The notes under the pieces were generated by a model that was given only the letters and a program-made list of their open reading frames with translations, was not told the DNA's origin and did no database searches. A program made the translations under genes and the position numbers. A DNA stretch of 64,000 nt from Harmothoe impar (taxonomy: Eukaryota > Annelida > Polychaeta > Phyllodocida > Polynoidae). The stretch lies in contig OX381713.1 of the NCBI GenBank assembly GCA_947462335.1, positions 19,522,381 to 19,586,380 on the forward strand, given 5' to 3'. Shown here in pieces: positions 36,399-46,413 of this stretch. Positions within the stretch are counted from its first letter, which is position 1. Every line of letters begins with the position of its first letter.

Positions 36399-38721
36399 AC
36401 CCAATTATAAGAGAATAGGTTTTCTAACAAAGCAAGTCTCTTGAAAAGCCATGGTATGCTTTTATATTTGGTTTTACATTATGATATTGGCAAGCAATCA
36501 ATATGATAATTGTCTGTGATAAAAATTGCACATAGATTTAATTCCTATTACATGAATAACAGATAAAGGACATCATTAGTCATTTAGAAATCTCCTTTTA
36601 AAAGTTAACTGCTAGAGCATGTTGGATTTTGGGGTCTAGTCTATCCAAAAGAGACAACTAGTCGTTTACCACTTACCACTTGTGAACATTACAGAATAGT
36701 GCCCACTATATTGAACATATGGATTAGCATTATACTCATGCAATTTGATATTTATATAAATACATGTATCTGGAAATTCTCTGTAGAGTTCCACTGTGAG
36801 ATTAGTTTTTTTTAAGAAATGTATAGTGAATGAAGACAGTACAAATAGGTGAAACTGACTAATTGATATCAGAATTGATAGGACTTTACAATTCAAACAT
36901 ATACTGGAATGTTATACCCAACACAAATAAATTGCTGTTTGTTAGTTTTATTTTTAGTTATTCTTTGGTGTTCTCTATGAGGTTATAGATCTAAGGGAGT
37001 TGTGCCGTTTGAAATGCATCTCTATAACCAAACGAGGATAATGCCTCTTGTTCAATCTTGTCCAAATCTGACCAAGATTTCAGGTAAAGCTCATAACAAA
37101 AGAATTTTATCAAAGTTCTCTCAGGTTTTGGAAAGCTAACCCCCTGGAGATCTAGATCCTACATAAAATAAACATGTTGAAGAAGAGTTAATGGAATGTC
37201 TTGGAGAGGTATTGAATAAAACATGGGGTAATTCCTCCTCAATACACACCTAAGGCCCTACCCGTCCCCAGGGACCTGCTGAGCAAATTGGCAAGTCACA
37301 ACAATCTAAATTCAAATACCCTTATAGATCCTGTCTTATAGGAAGAAGGACCTATAGGGCAAAGTTTTAGGTTAAAGGTGATATCATATTATCATGCTGG
37401 ATGACAATACTAGTGCTTAGATTGACTGACATCCATATACCAACCCCACAAAACTGTACATTTTTGAACCTTCTTTATATGCACAATAAGGATTGGTATT
37501 TAGCAAGAATAGATTTACAAAGAATAGATAAATAACTTGTTAAAAAGGCAGTCGGTGGAATATTGGTCCTCATGGTGGAGTACCTTGTTATGATACATCA
37601 GTGGAGGAGGTAATCAACAGAAGTGTACAATATTTGCTAAAGGGTCTGGCCCCACAAGGGATAAACTAAAGCTCATCCCAGACCTGTCCAACACTAGGCT
37701 TTTCACACAAGGCTCGACCAAATGCCCAGGATAAAGCATGTCCCTCTGCAGGTACACAAATAAGACCTTTTCTGTATTAGTCTCTCCACACCAGCCACAC
37801 ATAGCCGGCAGTCATAATAGTGTATACTCAGCAGATTGGTGCATAACATATTTTTGTTAGGCATGGTAGTAAAGAACCTGATATTGTTTTATACAAGTAC
37901 TGATGAATAAATATGTCAGTTTTCACTTATAAATATAGGAATACATATAACTTCCATTATTGATGGAATTCACTGGCATATTTATTTGGAGAAATAACTT
38001 GAAACTGAAAATGTATTAGACTCTAGCAAATAGCACTAGTTGGCTGATAGAGTGTCCCAAGACAAGTATTGGGAAAGATGCTGATGGGTTGTTTGATATT
38101 AGGGAGGGGGGATGCAATTAAATCTAAGATAGCAGCGAAGATCCTCAAGTTGTTGGCAAAGATCCTCAAGTTGTTAGCATCTCTTGATAAAGTAATCACC
38201 TTTCTGGCAGTAAGCCACACAGAGGCTTTTCTGAAATGGGTTTAACATAGTACCCTATTAGACATAATGACGAGGCAGTTAAGGGACCATAGCTCATCTA
38301 ACTGTGGTTGGGTTTGAGTTTGGTATTTTCTTTTTCTTTGTGTGTTGTTTTCAAAATCTGGCAAACGAGCAGGGACAAGCAATTTGCTCACATGAAAAGT
38401 ATACGAGGAAGAATCATCCTAGGTTTATTGTAATTCTGTGATCAAACACATAATTCCATAGTTTCCTAACAGAAATGTGACTTAATCATGGTCGATTTCA
38501 GGATCAAGCGAATTCCAGTGCATTGTGCTTTGACGGCGAGGGCATAAATATTGTTAAAGATCTCTTTCTTCACTCTGGAAGGTTTCAGGTGAATTCTTCC
38601 TAAGGATCTCTAGTGGGAACCACAAAACAAGTTACTACTGGCTAAAGTGACTCACCAACTGTAATATCTATGTAGTGCCCAATTTGTCAATTTGGGTACA
38701 TTCAGTTGTGTAAGTTGTTAA
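36399..38721. other. Shared non-coding block with a unit-2-only segment
   Basis: 36399-37863 and 38344-38721 align with unit 1. 37864-38343 is unit-2-specific and contains a tandem pair of AAGATCCTCAAGTTGTTGGC near 38138-38178, but no terminal repeats. No gene is supported. 37614-37802 is the partner of the doubtful relic at 11777-11965. Confidence 0.5.
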
Positions 38722-38950
38722 GGGCTGTGTTGCACGAACTTGGGCCAATGTCAACATCTCTTACTGGGTGCCATCTCTGACCGGGTGCCATCTCTGACCA
38801 GGTGCCATCTCTGACCGGCCTGAATAAAAATGAGGTTTTTTTATCACCTAAATAAACCATTTTTATTCAGGCCAGTCAGAGATGGCACCCCGTCAGAGAT
38901 GGCACCCGGTCAGAGACAAAAACATTGGCCCAAGTTCATGAGACACAGCC
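38722..38950. mobile_element. TAA-flanked foldback MITE with 17-bp motif repeats
   Basis: A 229-base insertion, empty near 12412 in unit 1. The terminal inverted repeats are about 28 bases, GGCTGTGTTGCACGAACTTG with a few mismatches. TAA on both sides (38719-38721, 38951-38953) would fit the PIF/Harbinger type. Three copies of GGTGCCATCTCTGACC lie inside the left end. Two inverted copies, GTCAGAGATGGCACC, lie inside the right. A central hairpin is formed by GGCCTGAATAAAAATG and CATTTTTATTCAGGCC. No ORF. Confidence 0.78.
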
Positions 38951-40663
38951 TAATGTTGACGCCCCTTGGGTTGCAAATATTTTAATGAGGTGTCATTTTA
39001 CAGGGGGGTTATACGTGTGGAGATCTGGTGAAAATCCGCCCATAAAGTACTGTAGCTCATAGAATACTGTACCTCTTTGTGAGGTGAGTAGCTTTTAACG
39101 CAAACAAAAGTTCAAAGTAGATATGGATATAACAGTTATCAATGCACATTATATAATGTTACATTAGGCTTGATAAATATCGCAGCGGTATATGTGGGAT
39201 TAGAATTATAAACTCTTTTGGGTTGTGATTTGACAAAAATATATTTCAATACTGGTTAAACCTTGTTTTGGGAAATGTTACATAGAGTATGTTGGGGCAA
39301 ATGCTTTTTAGCATACCAGTGTTCCAGGAAATATTATAAGAACTCTTCACCAGACCGTAGATGGTCTCCCATACAACAGACTACGGATTCCACTAAGACA
39401 TTACTCCAGCTAATTAGATTTATTTCTTACATTTATTCTTTGCTATGAATAATAATATGGGGGTATGATTAAAACTTATAATATACAGAATTATTTGTAG
39501 CTTCCCTGATACAGTATGATTATACCCACGGTCCAATATATCATTGAAGAATTTATTTCCCTCTTCTATGGCTATGTGCATACAGATGGAATCGCTGATT
39601 TTTTTGTCTTCCACCTATCAATCAGTGGCTATAGGGGGAAATCTAAAATTTCAATTATGTAGTCAGTGTATGACCTGAAAGATAACACACTAATGTTTAG
39701 GCCATGGAGGGAGAGAGGGGCTGATATCAGAAGCAATAAAATCAATGTTAGCCCATATTCACTCGAAACATCACTATTTACCTACAGGTCAGGCCAGAAC
39801 CAAACAACTATTCACTGGAACCTATCCAATGCAATATAGGTCAAGCTTCTAGTTTTTTTCATTCGCACAATTGTAGGATGCATTTTGCGAAACTCTGTCT
39901 CGTGAAATATGACCCAAGATATGTTTAAAGCAAATAGCATGGGCTTGACTATCTTCACTGAGGTCATTTTGAGTAGATGCTAATTATAATGTTATCCTGG
40001 CAAAGTATAGAGCTTCTACCTAATTGAGTTTCGGCATTTAACCACAACGTAGCTAGAGGGGCCCCCTGACCAAGAGACAACGTCGAGGGATACTTACCAG
40101 AGGCATCTCAGGTGCCATGAGGCAGGGTCTCGAGACGGCATGACTTAGTCAGGGCGCTCCTCGCAGGTGCAACGTCATTAAATGCGGTTTGACAACAAAC
40201 AAAAGATAATTCAAGATAAAGCATGATTATTCAAGGTAACAGACTGTAATTCATTAGATTAGACATGGGCCAGCAAGTCTGTACCGTATGCTGATTGGCT
40301 GTAGCCATGGAGACTGTGCCATGGCCGAGATACATGTCATGAATTCAGCAGTGTGTGCTTCGGCCCTTGACCAAGTCACACTGCTTGGTCTATAGGTGCC
40401 AATGGCCGACTCACTGCCGTGAGTGTTAGAACTAGAGATAGCACCACGTATCCACCAGTTGGGACATGCAAAATGCATTATGTTGTCACTGTAAGGAGTA
40501 TAAAACACTTTTTTGTACACCATTTACATTATGGTAAAACTAAAAAGATAAGACATTGACTAATGAAGTGTTGCACAGAAAAAGCTTTACTGTTAGACAA
40601 TTTAACACATCCGAGATAATTTTGATAAGTCTCTCATAAACTTCTCCCTCATCACTCAGTCCT
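38951..40663. other. Partly shared non-coding block
   Basis: 38951-38990 and 39406-40663 align with unit 1. 38990-39405 does not. No gene is supported. Confidence 0.5.
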
Positions 40664-40845
40664 ACCTGTTTTTCTTTAGAGATCATACCTTTAAGATAAG
40701 AGCAGAATAACCATGAAATGTTACTTCTTCAACAATATAATGGGCTACATTGATTTACCTGTTTTTCTTTAGGAAGCATAATGGTTTAGAGATAATACCT
40801 TTAAGATGAGAGCAGGATAACCATGAAATGTTACTTCTTCAACAA
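40664..40845 (+). repeat. Local 70-90-bp duplication at the LINE 3' junction
   Basis: ACCTGTTTTTCTTTAG to ACTTCTTCAACAA occurs at 40664-40735 and again at 40757-40845. Between them lies the 23-base segment 40734-40756 that also follows the LINE at 46414-46436. The arrangement could be a tandem duplication that predates the LINE, or a filler copied during its insertion. Confidence 0.7.
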
Positions 40846-41423
40846 TTTTTTTTTGAGTATGAGAAAGTATAAATATACTATCCCGTTTATTTATACTGTA
40901 AGGAAGAGAACTTATACAGCTCGATGAGTATTCCTTTACAGTCATCTGAATGCGATTTTAAATAGTTTCACATCTTATAAAATGTATAATACGATTGTCA
41001 TACGACGCAACTTCAATAATTACATATTTGGCACATGTAATAACCAGTTATTGTAATAACATCATATCATAAATAAAGTGTTTCAAAAGTCACATATTTA
41101 TATTAAATCTGCTATTCCTCATTATACGAGACCCAATCTCTAATAATGTAGGGTTGGATAGTATGGGGCGGGCACCCCGTGTACCGGTAAGCTCTTAACT
41201 TATTATCACAATTTCAGCATTTCTTTTTGCTTACATTTAATACATTTTAGTAGCATGACTCATGGACTAACTACCATTATCACAATATGTATTGCAATAT
41301 TACATTTCAATTTCTTCCAATATGTACTACTGGAGTTTGAATTTACTTTGTAAAATGGACAATAGTAACACTGTAACCCTTCAAGGAGATTATGTAGGGG
41401 GGTAAGGGGAGGGTGGACATTGA

Positions 41424-44314
41424 CTAGAACATATAATTTGTGCTTCCCAACCATTTTTTCCTATTTAATTTAAATTCTTCATAATCTTCAATGGCTCGGA
41501 CTTCTACACTGAGGTTATTCCATATCATGGCGCCTCTATATAGTACACTTTTCTTACATGTTTCATTTTTTGGCTTTACCGTAGTAAATAACAAGGCATC
41601 GTGGGCTCGGGTTCTAACATTTCTAGCGTTCACAATTTCAACATTTTCCTTTTGCTTGAACATGAAATTACACAAATGCATTATCCTACGTGGATGTAGC
41701 TTGGATATTTTGGCCTCTTGATGAGTGAGAATAGTCGGGTACATATAATCCAAACCGAGACATTTCCTCAGGGATTTGTTTTGGACAATCTGCAATTTGT
41801 TCAGGGTTGTTTTATTAGCCACATCGTAAAGTATATCCCCATAGTCTGCATGGGGGAGGACCATTGTCTTGTAGATGTTAAGCATTGTGACATTATCCAA
41901 TACATCTCTCAACCTGGCAGTCATATAAGATTTGTATACTATTTTCTTGAACGCTATTTCTGCTTGCATGTTGAAATTTAGTACCTGGTCTAGCATAATA
42001 CCCAGATATTTAACACTTAGACAGCGCTCGATTTGGGTACCTGCTAGCATGAGTCTATGATTTACTATTTCCTTTAGTTTACTCCTGAGGCCAAAAATAA
42101 TATAATTTGTTTTCTTAGTATTTAACGTTAACTTATTTTTTCTGAACCAGGTATTGAGCAGTGCAAGGTCCTCCTCCATTAATGTTGTTAATTGAGCGAG
42201 ATTATTACCGGTAATGGTGACAACTGTATCGTCAGCGTATAAATAAGAATCACATTTTTTGAGCACATTTTTTAGGTCATTTATATAGACTAGGAACAAT
42301 GTAGGGCCCAAAATACTCCCTTGAGGCACTCCACACAGAACATTACCCTCTTGTGAATTTTTCCCATTTGCAAACGTTCTTTGTTTTCTATTTGTAAGAT
42401 AATTTTGAATCCATTTTAATAAATTTCCTCCCACCCCTAATTTTCGTAATTTTTCTATTAATATTAAGTGATTTACGGTATCAAAAGCTTTTTTTAGATC
42501 GATTAGTGTAGATAGTGTATAGTTCCTATTATTTAGTCCCTTATAAATTTGGTCTGTGAAATATACTACTGTTTCTATAGTGGAGTGCCCCTGTCTGAAC
42601 CCGCCTTGGTTTTTGTCGAGTAGATTGTTCGTTTCCAAATATGACATTAGCCTCTTATTTACCACCTTTTCAAGCAGCTTGCCTATCACAGGGAGTAAGG
42701 TTACTGGTCTGAGATTAGCCACGTCAGTCTTGTCTCCTTCTTTCTGAAGGGGGATGACAGTGCCTAACTTCCAAGCTTGAGGAACAGTAGCGTCACTTAA
42801 TGACATATTAAATAAATTCACAATTTTATCCGGAATGGCCATCAAGCAATCCTTCAATGCCTTAGCGGATACTCCATCAATGCTTGATGATTTGCCAATG
42901 TCAATGTCCTTCACCAGTGCTATTACCTCTTCATTATTTGTCGTAATATTACCAATCCCTTCAGGCAACGTGTCACCATCATATGACCATACTTCATCAT
43001 AATCCCTCGCTAAATTTGGCCCTATATTTATAAAGTAGTCATTTATGAAGTCTGGTGTGTCATTAAAAGATACTGGCATGTCTTTTATTTTATCACGTAG
43101 ATTTAGATTTGGATTTGTTTTCTCTCCCCTCAAAAAACTGTTGATGATTTTCCAGAATTTTTTACTGTCATTTTTATTTTCTTCCAAAGTATCCCGAATA
43201 AATTTTGATTTGGCTTTCTTTAAGGCTTTATTTGTAGAATTTCTCAACCGTTTAGCTATGTCCCAATCCTCCCTTTTTTTTGTCCTTTTGGCTTTAATTA
43301 ATGCTGAATCCTTGTCAAGTATCAATTCTAGATGGTGATCCGTAACCCAGGGTGCACGCGCCTTATTGACTTTGAATTTCTTTATCGGACACATTTTATC
43401 AAGTTCCTTTGATAACAACTTAACAATAAATTTCCAACGAGCATTGATGCAGTTACAGTCATCATACGGCCCCCAGTCTGCATTTTGTATGCATCTCTTA
43501 AACAATTCTGCATCATATTTCTTATATGTGCGACCCTCAAATTGAATACGCTCATGTGTATAATATTGATCAATAAATGACAGACCTACCAAAATATGAT
43601 CGCTAATATTCCAATATCTTGTAACTGATTCATACTTTTTCAAGGTATTGGTTATCACCCAATCAAGACATGTTGCTGATTCCTCATTGCTTCTAGTAGG
43701 AACCGAGATTACCTGTTTCATTCCTAACAAGTTTATACAAATCTTCATTAATTTAGTAGAGACCTTAGTTACATTTAGGTAGTCCAGGTTAAAATCCCCC
43801 ATGATCACCACATCCTTACGCCTTAGTTTGGCAATTGACAATTTAGCATTAAATGATTCAATAAAAGCAGCTTTGTTACCATCAGGCGGCCTATACAGGT
43901 TTATGACCACAACATTTTTCTTGCCATTTCTCATAATTTCTGTCCATAACATTTCAATGTCGTTAGAGCTAACATTTAAATGCTTATAATTTTCCATCGA
44001 GTAGGAAAAATCATTTCTGACATATATACCAACCCCCCCCCCCCCTTTTCACTCCCATCGGGTTTAGTCCAAGACCTGTCCAGTCTCTCAAAGTTATATC
44101 CTGAGATGTTAACAGTGTGCGTCGGGTTGAACTCCTCCAGCCAAGTTTCAGATATGCCCAATACTACATCCTGTACATTACTCATATGGATCCTAAGCGT
44201 CTCAATTTTTGATTTGAGGCTCCTTGTATTTAAGTGACTTAGAGTAAATATATTTTTGCTACATTTTACAAAATTATTATCTACAGAAGCGATAGAACAA
44301 TAGTGTGCCCTAGG
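41424..44314 (-). CDS. LINE ORF2: endonuclease and reverse transcriptase
   Basis: An N-terminal AP-type endonuclease, which nicks the target, is followed by a reverse transcriptase that copies the LINE RNA. Open sequence starts at 44314 without an ATG (SHLNTRSLKSKIE region), with the ISETWLEEF endonuclease motif. The frame shifts at the run of 13 Cs on the plus strand (44033-44045). The 857-codon frame from 43997 continues. In it, GDFN is at residues 67-70, CLDWVITN at 110-117 and SDH at 132-134. The polymerase spans about 405-650, with DLKKAFD at 500-506, GVPQGS at 556-561 and the catalytic YADD at 587-590. A thumb and C-terminal tail follow, with GAMIWNNL near 822-829. No other stop is present. 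The homopolymer shift may be real or a sequencing error. Confidence 0.9.
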
Positions 44315-44854
44315 TTATCCAACCCATACATACATATTATACATACAGTCAAGTTTAGTAGGTATGGGTAACTAGTACCACCTACTTGGAGATTTCTCCC
44401 CATTGAGGAAATAGTGACTCCTTAATTACCAACGCAATTTAAGAAGGTACTATATCGTCTTCCTTAGCTTCACTAGTTATTCATACATTAATACATGTTA
44501 TTTCCATGAGTACATATATGTTACATATCATGTAGAGCTATGCTATCAATAGGATCACATGAGGTTATACTGTATCATCCAATGAATCGAGTACCGGTAA
44601 GCCAATTTCAAGCATTTGTGCGCCGGGTTAGTTTGCTGTCGCCACCTGGTGTAAGTTTTACAAACTGAAAATCCCCACAAATTGCCAACTCTCCACGCGT
44701 CGGATTACAGGTTCGGTACAACATATAAGGGCATGATATCATAGTATCCAAGGTGAGGTAATACAATGGTACTGATTTTAAACCAATAAATAAATTCTAT
44801 TGCAATTTACTTATGTTACCCTCATATACACATTGATACTTGGGGTTGTGTTAC

Positions 44855-46234
44855 TTATAGTGCTTTCATTTTTTCCCTTAATTTCATCAGAATTTCGCCC
44901 ATTTTATTTTCCTTTACACTCTGGGGGTTTATCTTGTCTACATTAGCTATCGTATGCCCGCACCCCCACCCTTTTTCATTTGTACATTCGTATATGGTAC
45001 CCACAGTGGCTATGAGCATATCACCAAGTCTGTTTGATTGCATGAATTTCATCTCCACTGCGTCAGCCATTAGTTCATATTTCTTGGTGTGAGCGTCTGC
45101 TTTGGTGATCTTGATATTGTGGGACTGCTTTTTCGCCTCGTAGCCGTCTGTGCTGACCAGAATTTTCTCTGCCGACTCTTTATCCTCGTTATACCTAGCG
45201 AACATGAACCAGAATAGCTGCTCAGACGAGTGCCATGTTATGTCTTCGTACACAATTTCACATGGAAACATGTTACTAAGGTAGGCGTGGTGAGACTGAT
45301 ATGCTGTGCCGTGATCAAATTCAATAACCTTAGCCTCTACCAACGATATGCCTTCCGGTAAGTCCTTGATGTCTCTATAGTAGTAGGCTTTGCCTTTTGA
45401 ATCCTCCAGTTTATTGCCTTTCAACTTGAGGTCTGTATGGTTATACCTAGCTAGAGCTGCCAGGCAGCGTAAGTCCTTCCTCTCCTCCTGCTGCTCAGGT
45501 GTTAGATCGTCCGATATGTAGATATCTTTCCACTTGTTGAGGTGCTTCATTTGATTCACTTTTTGAAACAGCTTGATCTTGTCTTCCATTTCTCTAAATT
45601 TAATTAGAATGTTCCTGGGTGTAGTAGCGGCTGGTCTTTTTTTACCAATCCTGAAGGCGCTTTCCAAACAAATTTTTGTACCCGCTGCCACTGCGCCCGT
45701 ATCAACCATAAGGTCATGTAGGATTTTTCTAGGTGTTTCGCCCCCCGCCTCGGGGTACCCTTCAATGATGATGTTTTTCCTTTTTCTGCCTTCATCTATT
45801 TGCCTTAGCCGGACTGAGTCTTTCTCCCACCTGTGTTTGAGCCTCATGTTTTCTACCATTAGTTGCTTACGTTCTGAAGCCCCTGTTGTGATCTCTGCCT
45901 CTGCGGTGTCAAGCCGTTCTGACAGCGCTTGGATATCATCGGTGACAGTAGTCATATGGCTCTCGACCTTCTCTATGTGAGTGTTCATAACCCCAGCATT
46001 ATTAGTAATAGTGGTGTCTAAGCTATCAAACTTTTCTACCATTTTCAGGTTGGATTCCGTCATCTCTTGCATTGATTTTAATAGCTGCGCCGACAAATCG
46101 TCTCCCATGTTTACTTTTGGCTTACCCTGTGGTATAGGCGTCACTGCGCCACTCTCTTTTGACAGTGATTGAGTCTTTACACGGGCGCTGCTGCGGGCTG
46201 GCGCTATTCCCCCTCTCCTAGAATCGATCGACAT
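44855..46234 (-). CDS. LINE ORF1 protein with coiled coil, RNA-binding region and NADAR domain
   Basis: 459 residues, uninterrupted. Residues 1-45 are basic and serine-rich. About 48-150 is predicted coiled coil by its heptad-like pattern. About 150-245 resembles the RRM/CTD of L1-type ORF1 proteins (KNIIIEGYPE, RNILIKFREME, DIYISDDLTPEQ). About 303-459 matches the whole NADAR/YbiA fold: LSNMFP near 319-324, HSSEQLFW at 335-342, EVMKF-like AVEMKF at 392-397, LIATVGTIYEC at 407-417, WGCG at 423-426 and KMGEILMKLREKM at 444-456. NADAR enzymes are N-glycosidases that include ADP-ribosyl-guanine hydrolases. The Glu of the SSE motif and the WGxG loop are present, so activity is plausible. A job in countering ADP-ribosylation or repairing RNA/DNA is inference. 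Confidence 0.88.
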   Translation of the reverse strand: MSIDSRRGGIAPARSSARVKTQSLSKESGAVTPIPQGKPKVNMGDDLSAQLLKSMQEMTESNLKMVEKFDSLDTTITNNAGVMNTHIEKVESHMTTVTDDIQALSERLDTAEAEITTGASERKQLMVENMRLKHRWEKDSVRLRQIDEGRKRKNIIIEGYPEAGGETPRKILHDLMVDTGAVAAGTKICLESAFRIGKKRPAATTPRNILIKFREMEDKIKLFQKVNQMKHLNKWKDIYISDDLTPEQQEERKDLRCLAALARYNHTDLKLKGNKLEDSKGKAYYYRDIKDLPEGISLVEAKVIEFDHGTAYQSHHAYLSNMFPCEIVYEDITWHSSEQLFWFMFARYNEDKESAEKILVSTDGYEAKKQSHNIKITKADAHTKKYELMADAVEMKFMQSNRLGDMLIATVGTIYECTNEKGWGCGHTIANVDKINPQSVKENKMGEILMKLREKMKAL

Positions 46235-46373
46235 GAGACAAATGGTACCAGTAGTCTACCAAAAATACCTCCTGTATGTACCCAAACCCTTTATAAAGGT
46301 TTCTGCCTGTTGTCGATGTGTTGCTCAATCTAGAAGTCTCTGAATTTGGCGATAATTCCCTCCTCCATTCACG

Positions 46374-46413
46374 TTAGCATTCGGTGTCGGCCATGTTGAT
46401 TCTCGATTCCTAT
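46374..46413 (-). promoter_or_regulatory. LINE 5' end with YY1-like site and short uORF
   Basis: Read on the minus strand, the element's first bases hold ATCAACATGGCCGACACC, close to the YY1 consensus and to the CAAGATGGCCG near the start of mammalian L1. The ATG in it (46392-46394) opens a six-codon upstream ORF ending in TAA at 46374-46376. In L1 this site fixes the transcription start. The same role here is inference. The distance from the inferred 5' end is about 15-20 bases. Confidence 0.45.

Larger units (their letters stand above)
40846..46413 (-). mobile_element. Nearly intact CR1/Jockey-group LINE with a NADAR ORF1
   Basis: A two-ORF non-LTR retrotransposon on the minus strand, about 5.57 kb. 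In sense order: a 5' UTR of about 180 bases, ORF1 (46234 to 44855), a spacer of 540 bases, ORF2 (44314 to 41424), a 3' UTR of about 570 bases, an AATAAA-containing tail and nine A residues (40846-40854). A 23-base segment beginning AATATAATGGGC occurs at 40734-40756 and 46414-46436. Only one lesion is evident, a frameshift at a 13-base homopolymer in ORF2. It is absent from unit 1. The exact LINE clade is uncertain. Confidence 0.88.

Noticed and set aside
41491..43338. Plus-strand frames inside the LINE
   Set aside because: They are antisense to the ORF2 polymerase, which has clear catalytic motifs.
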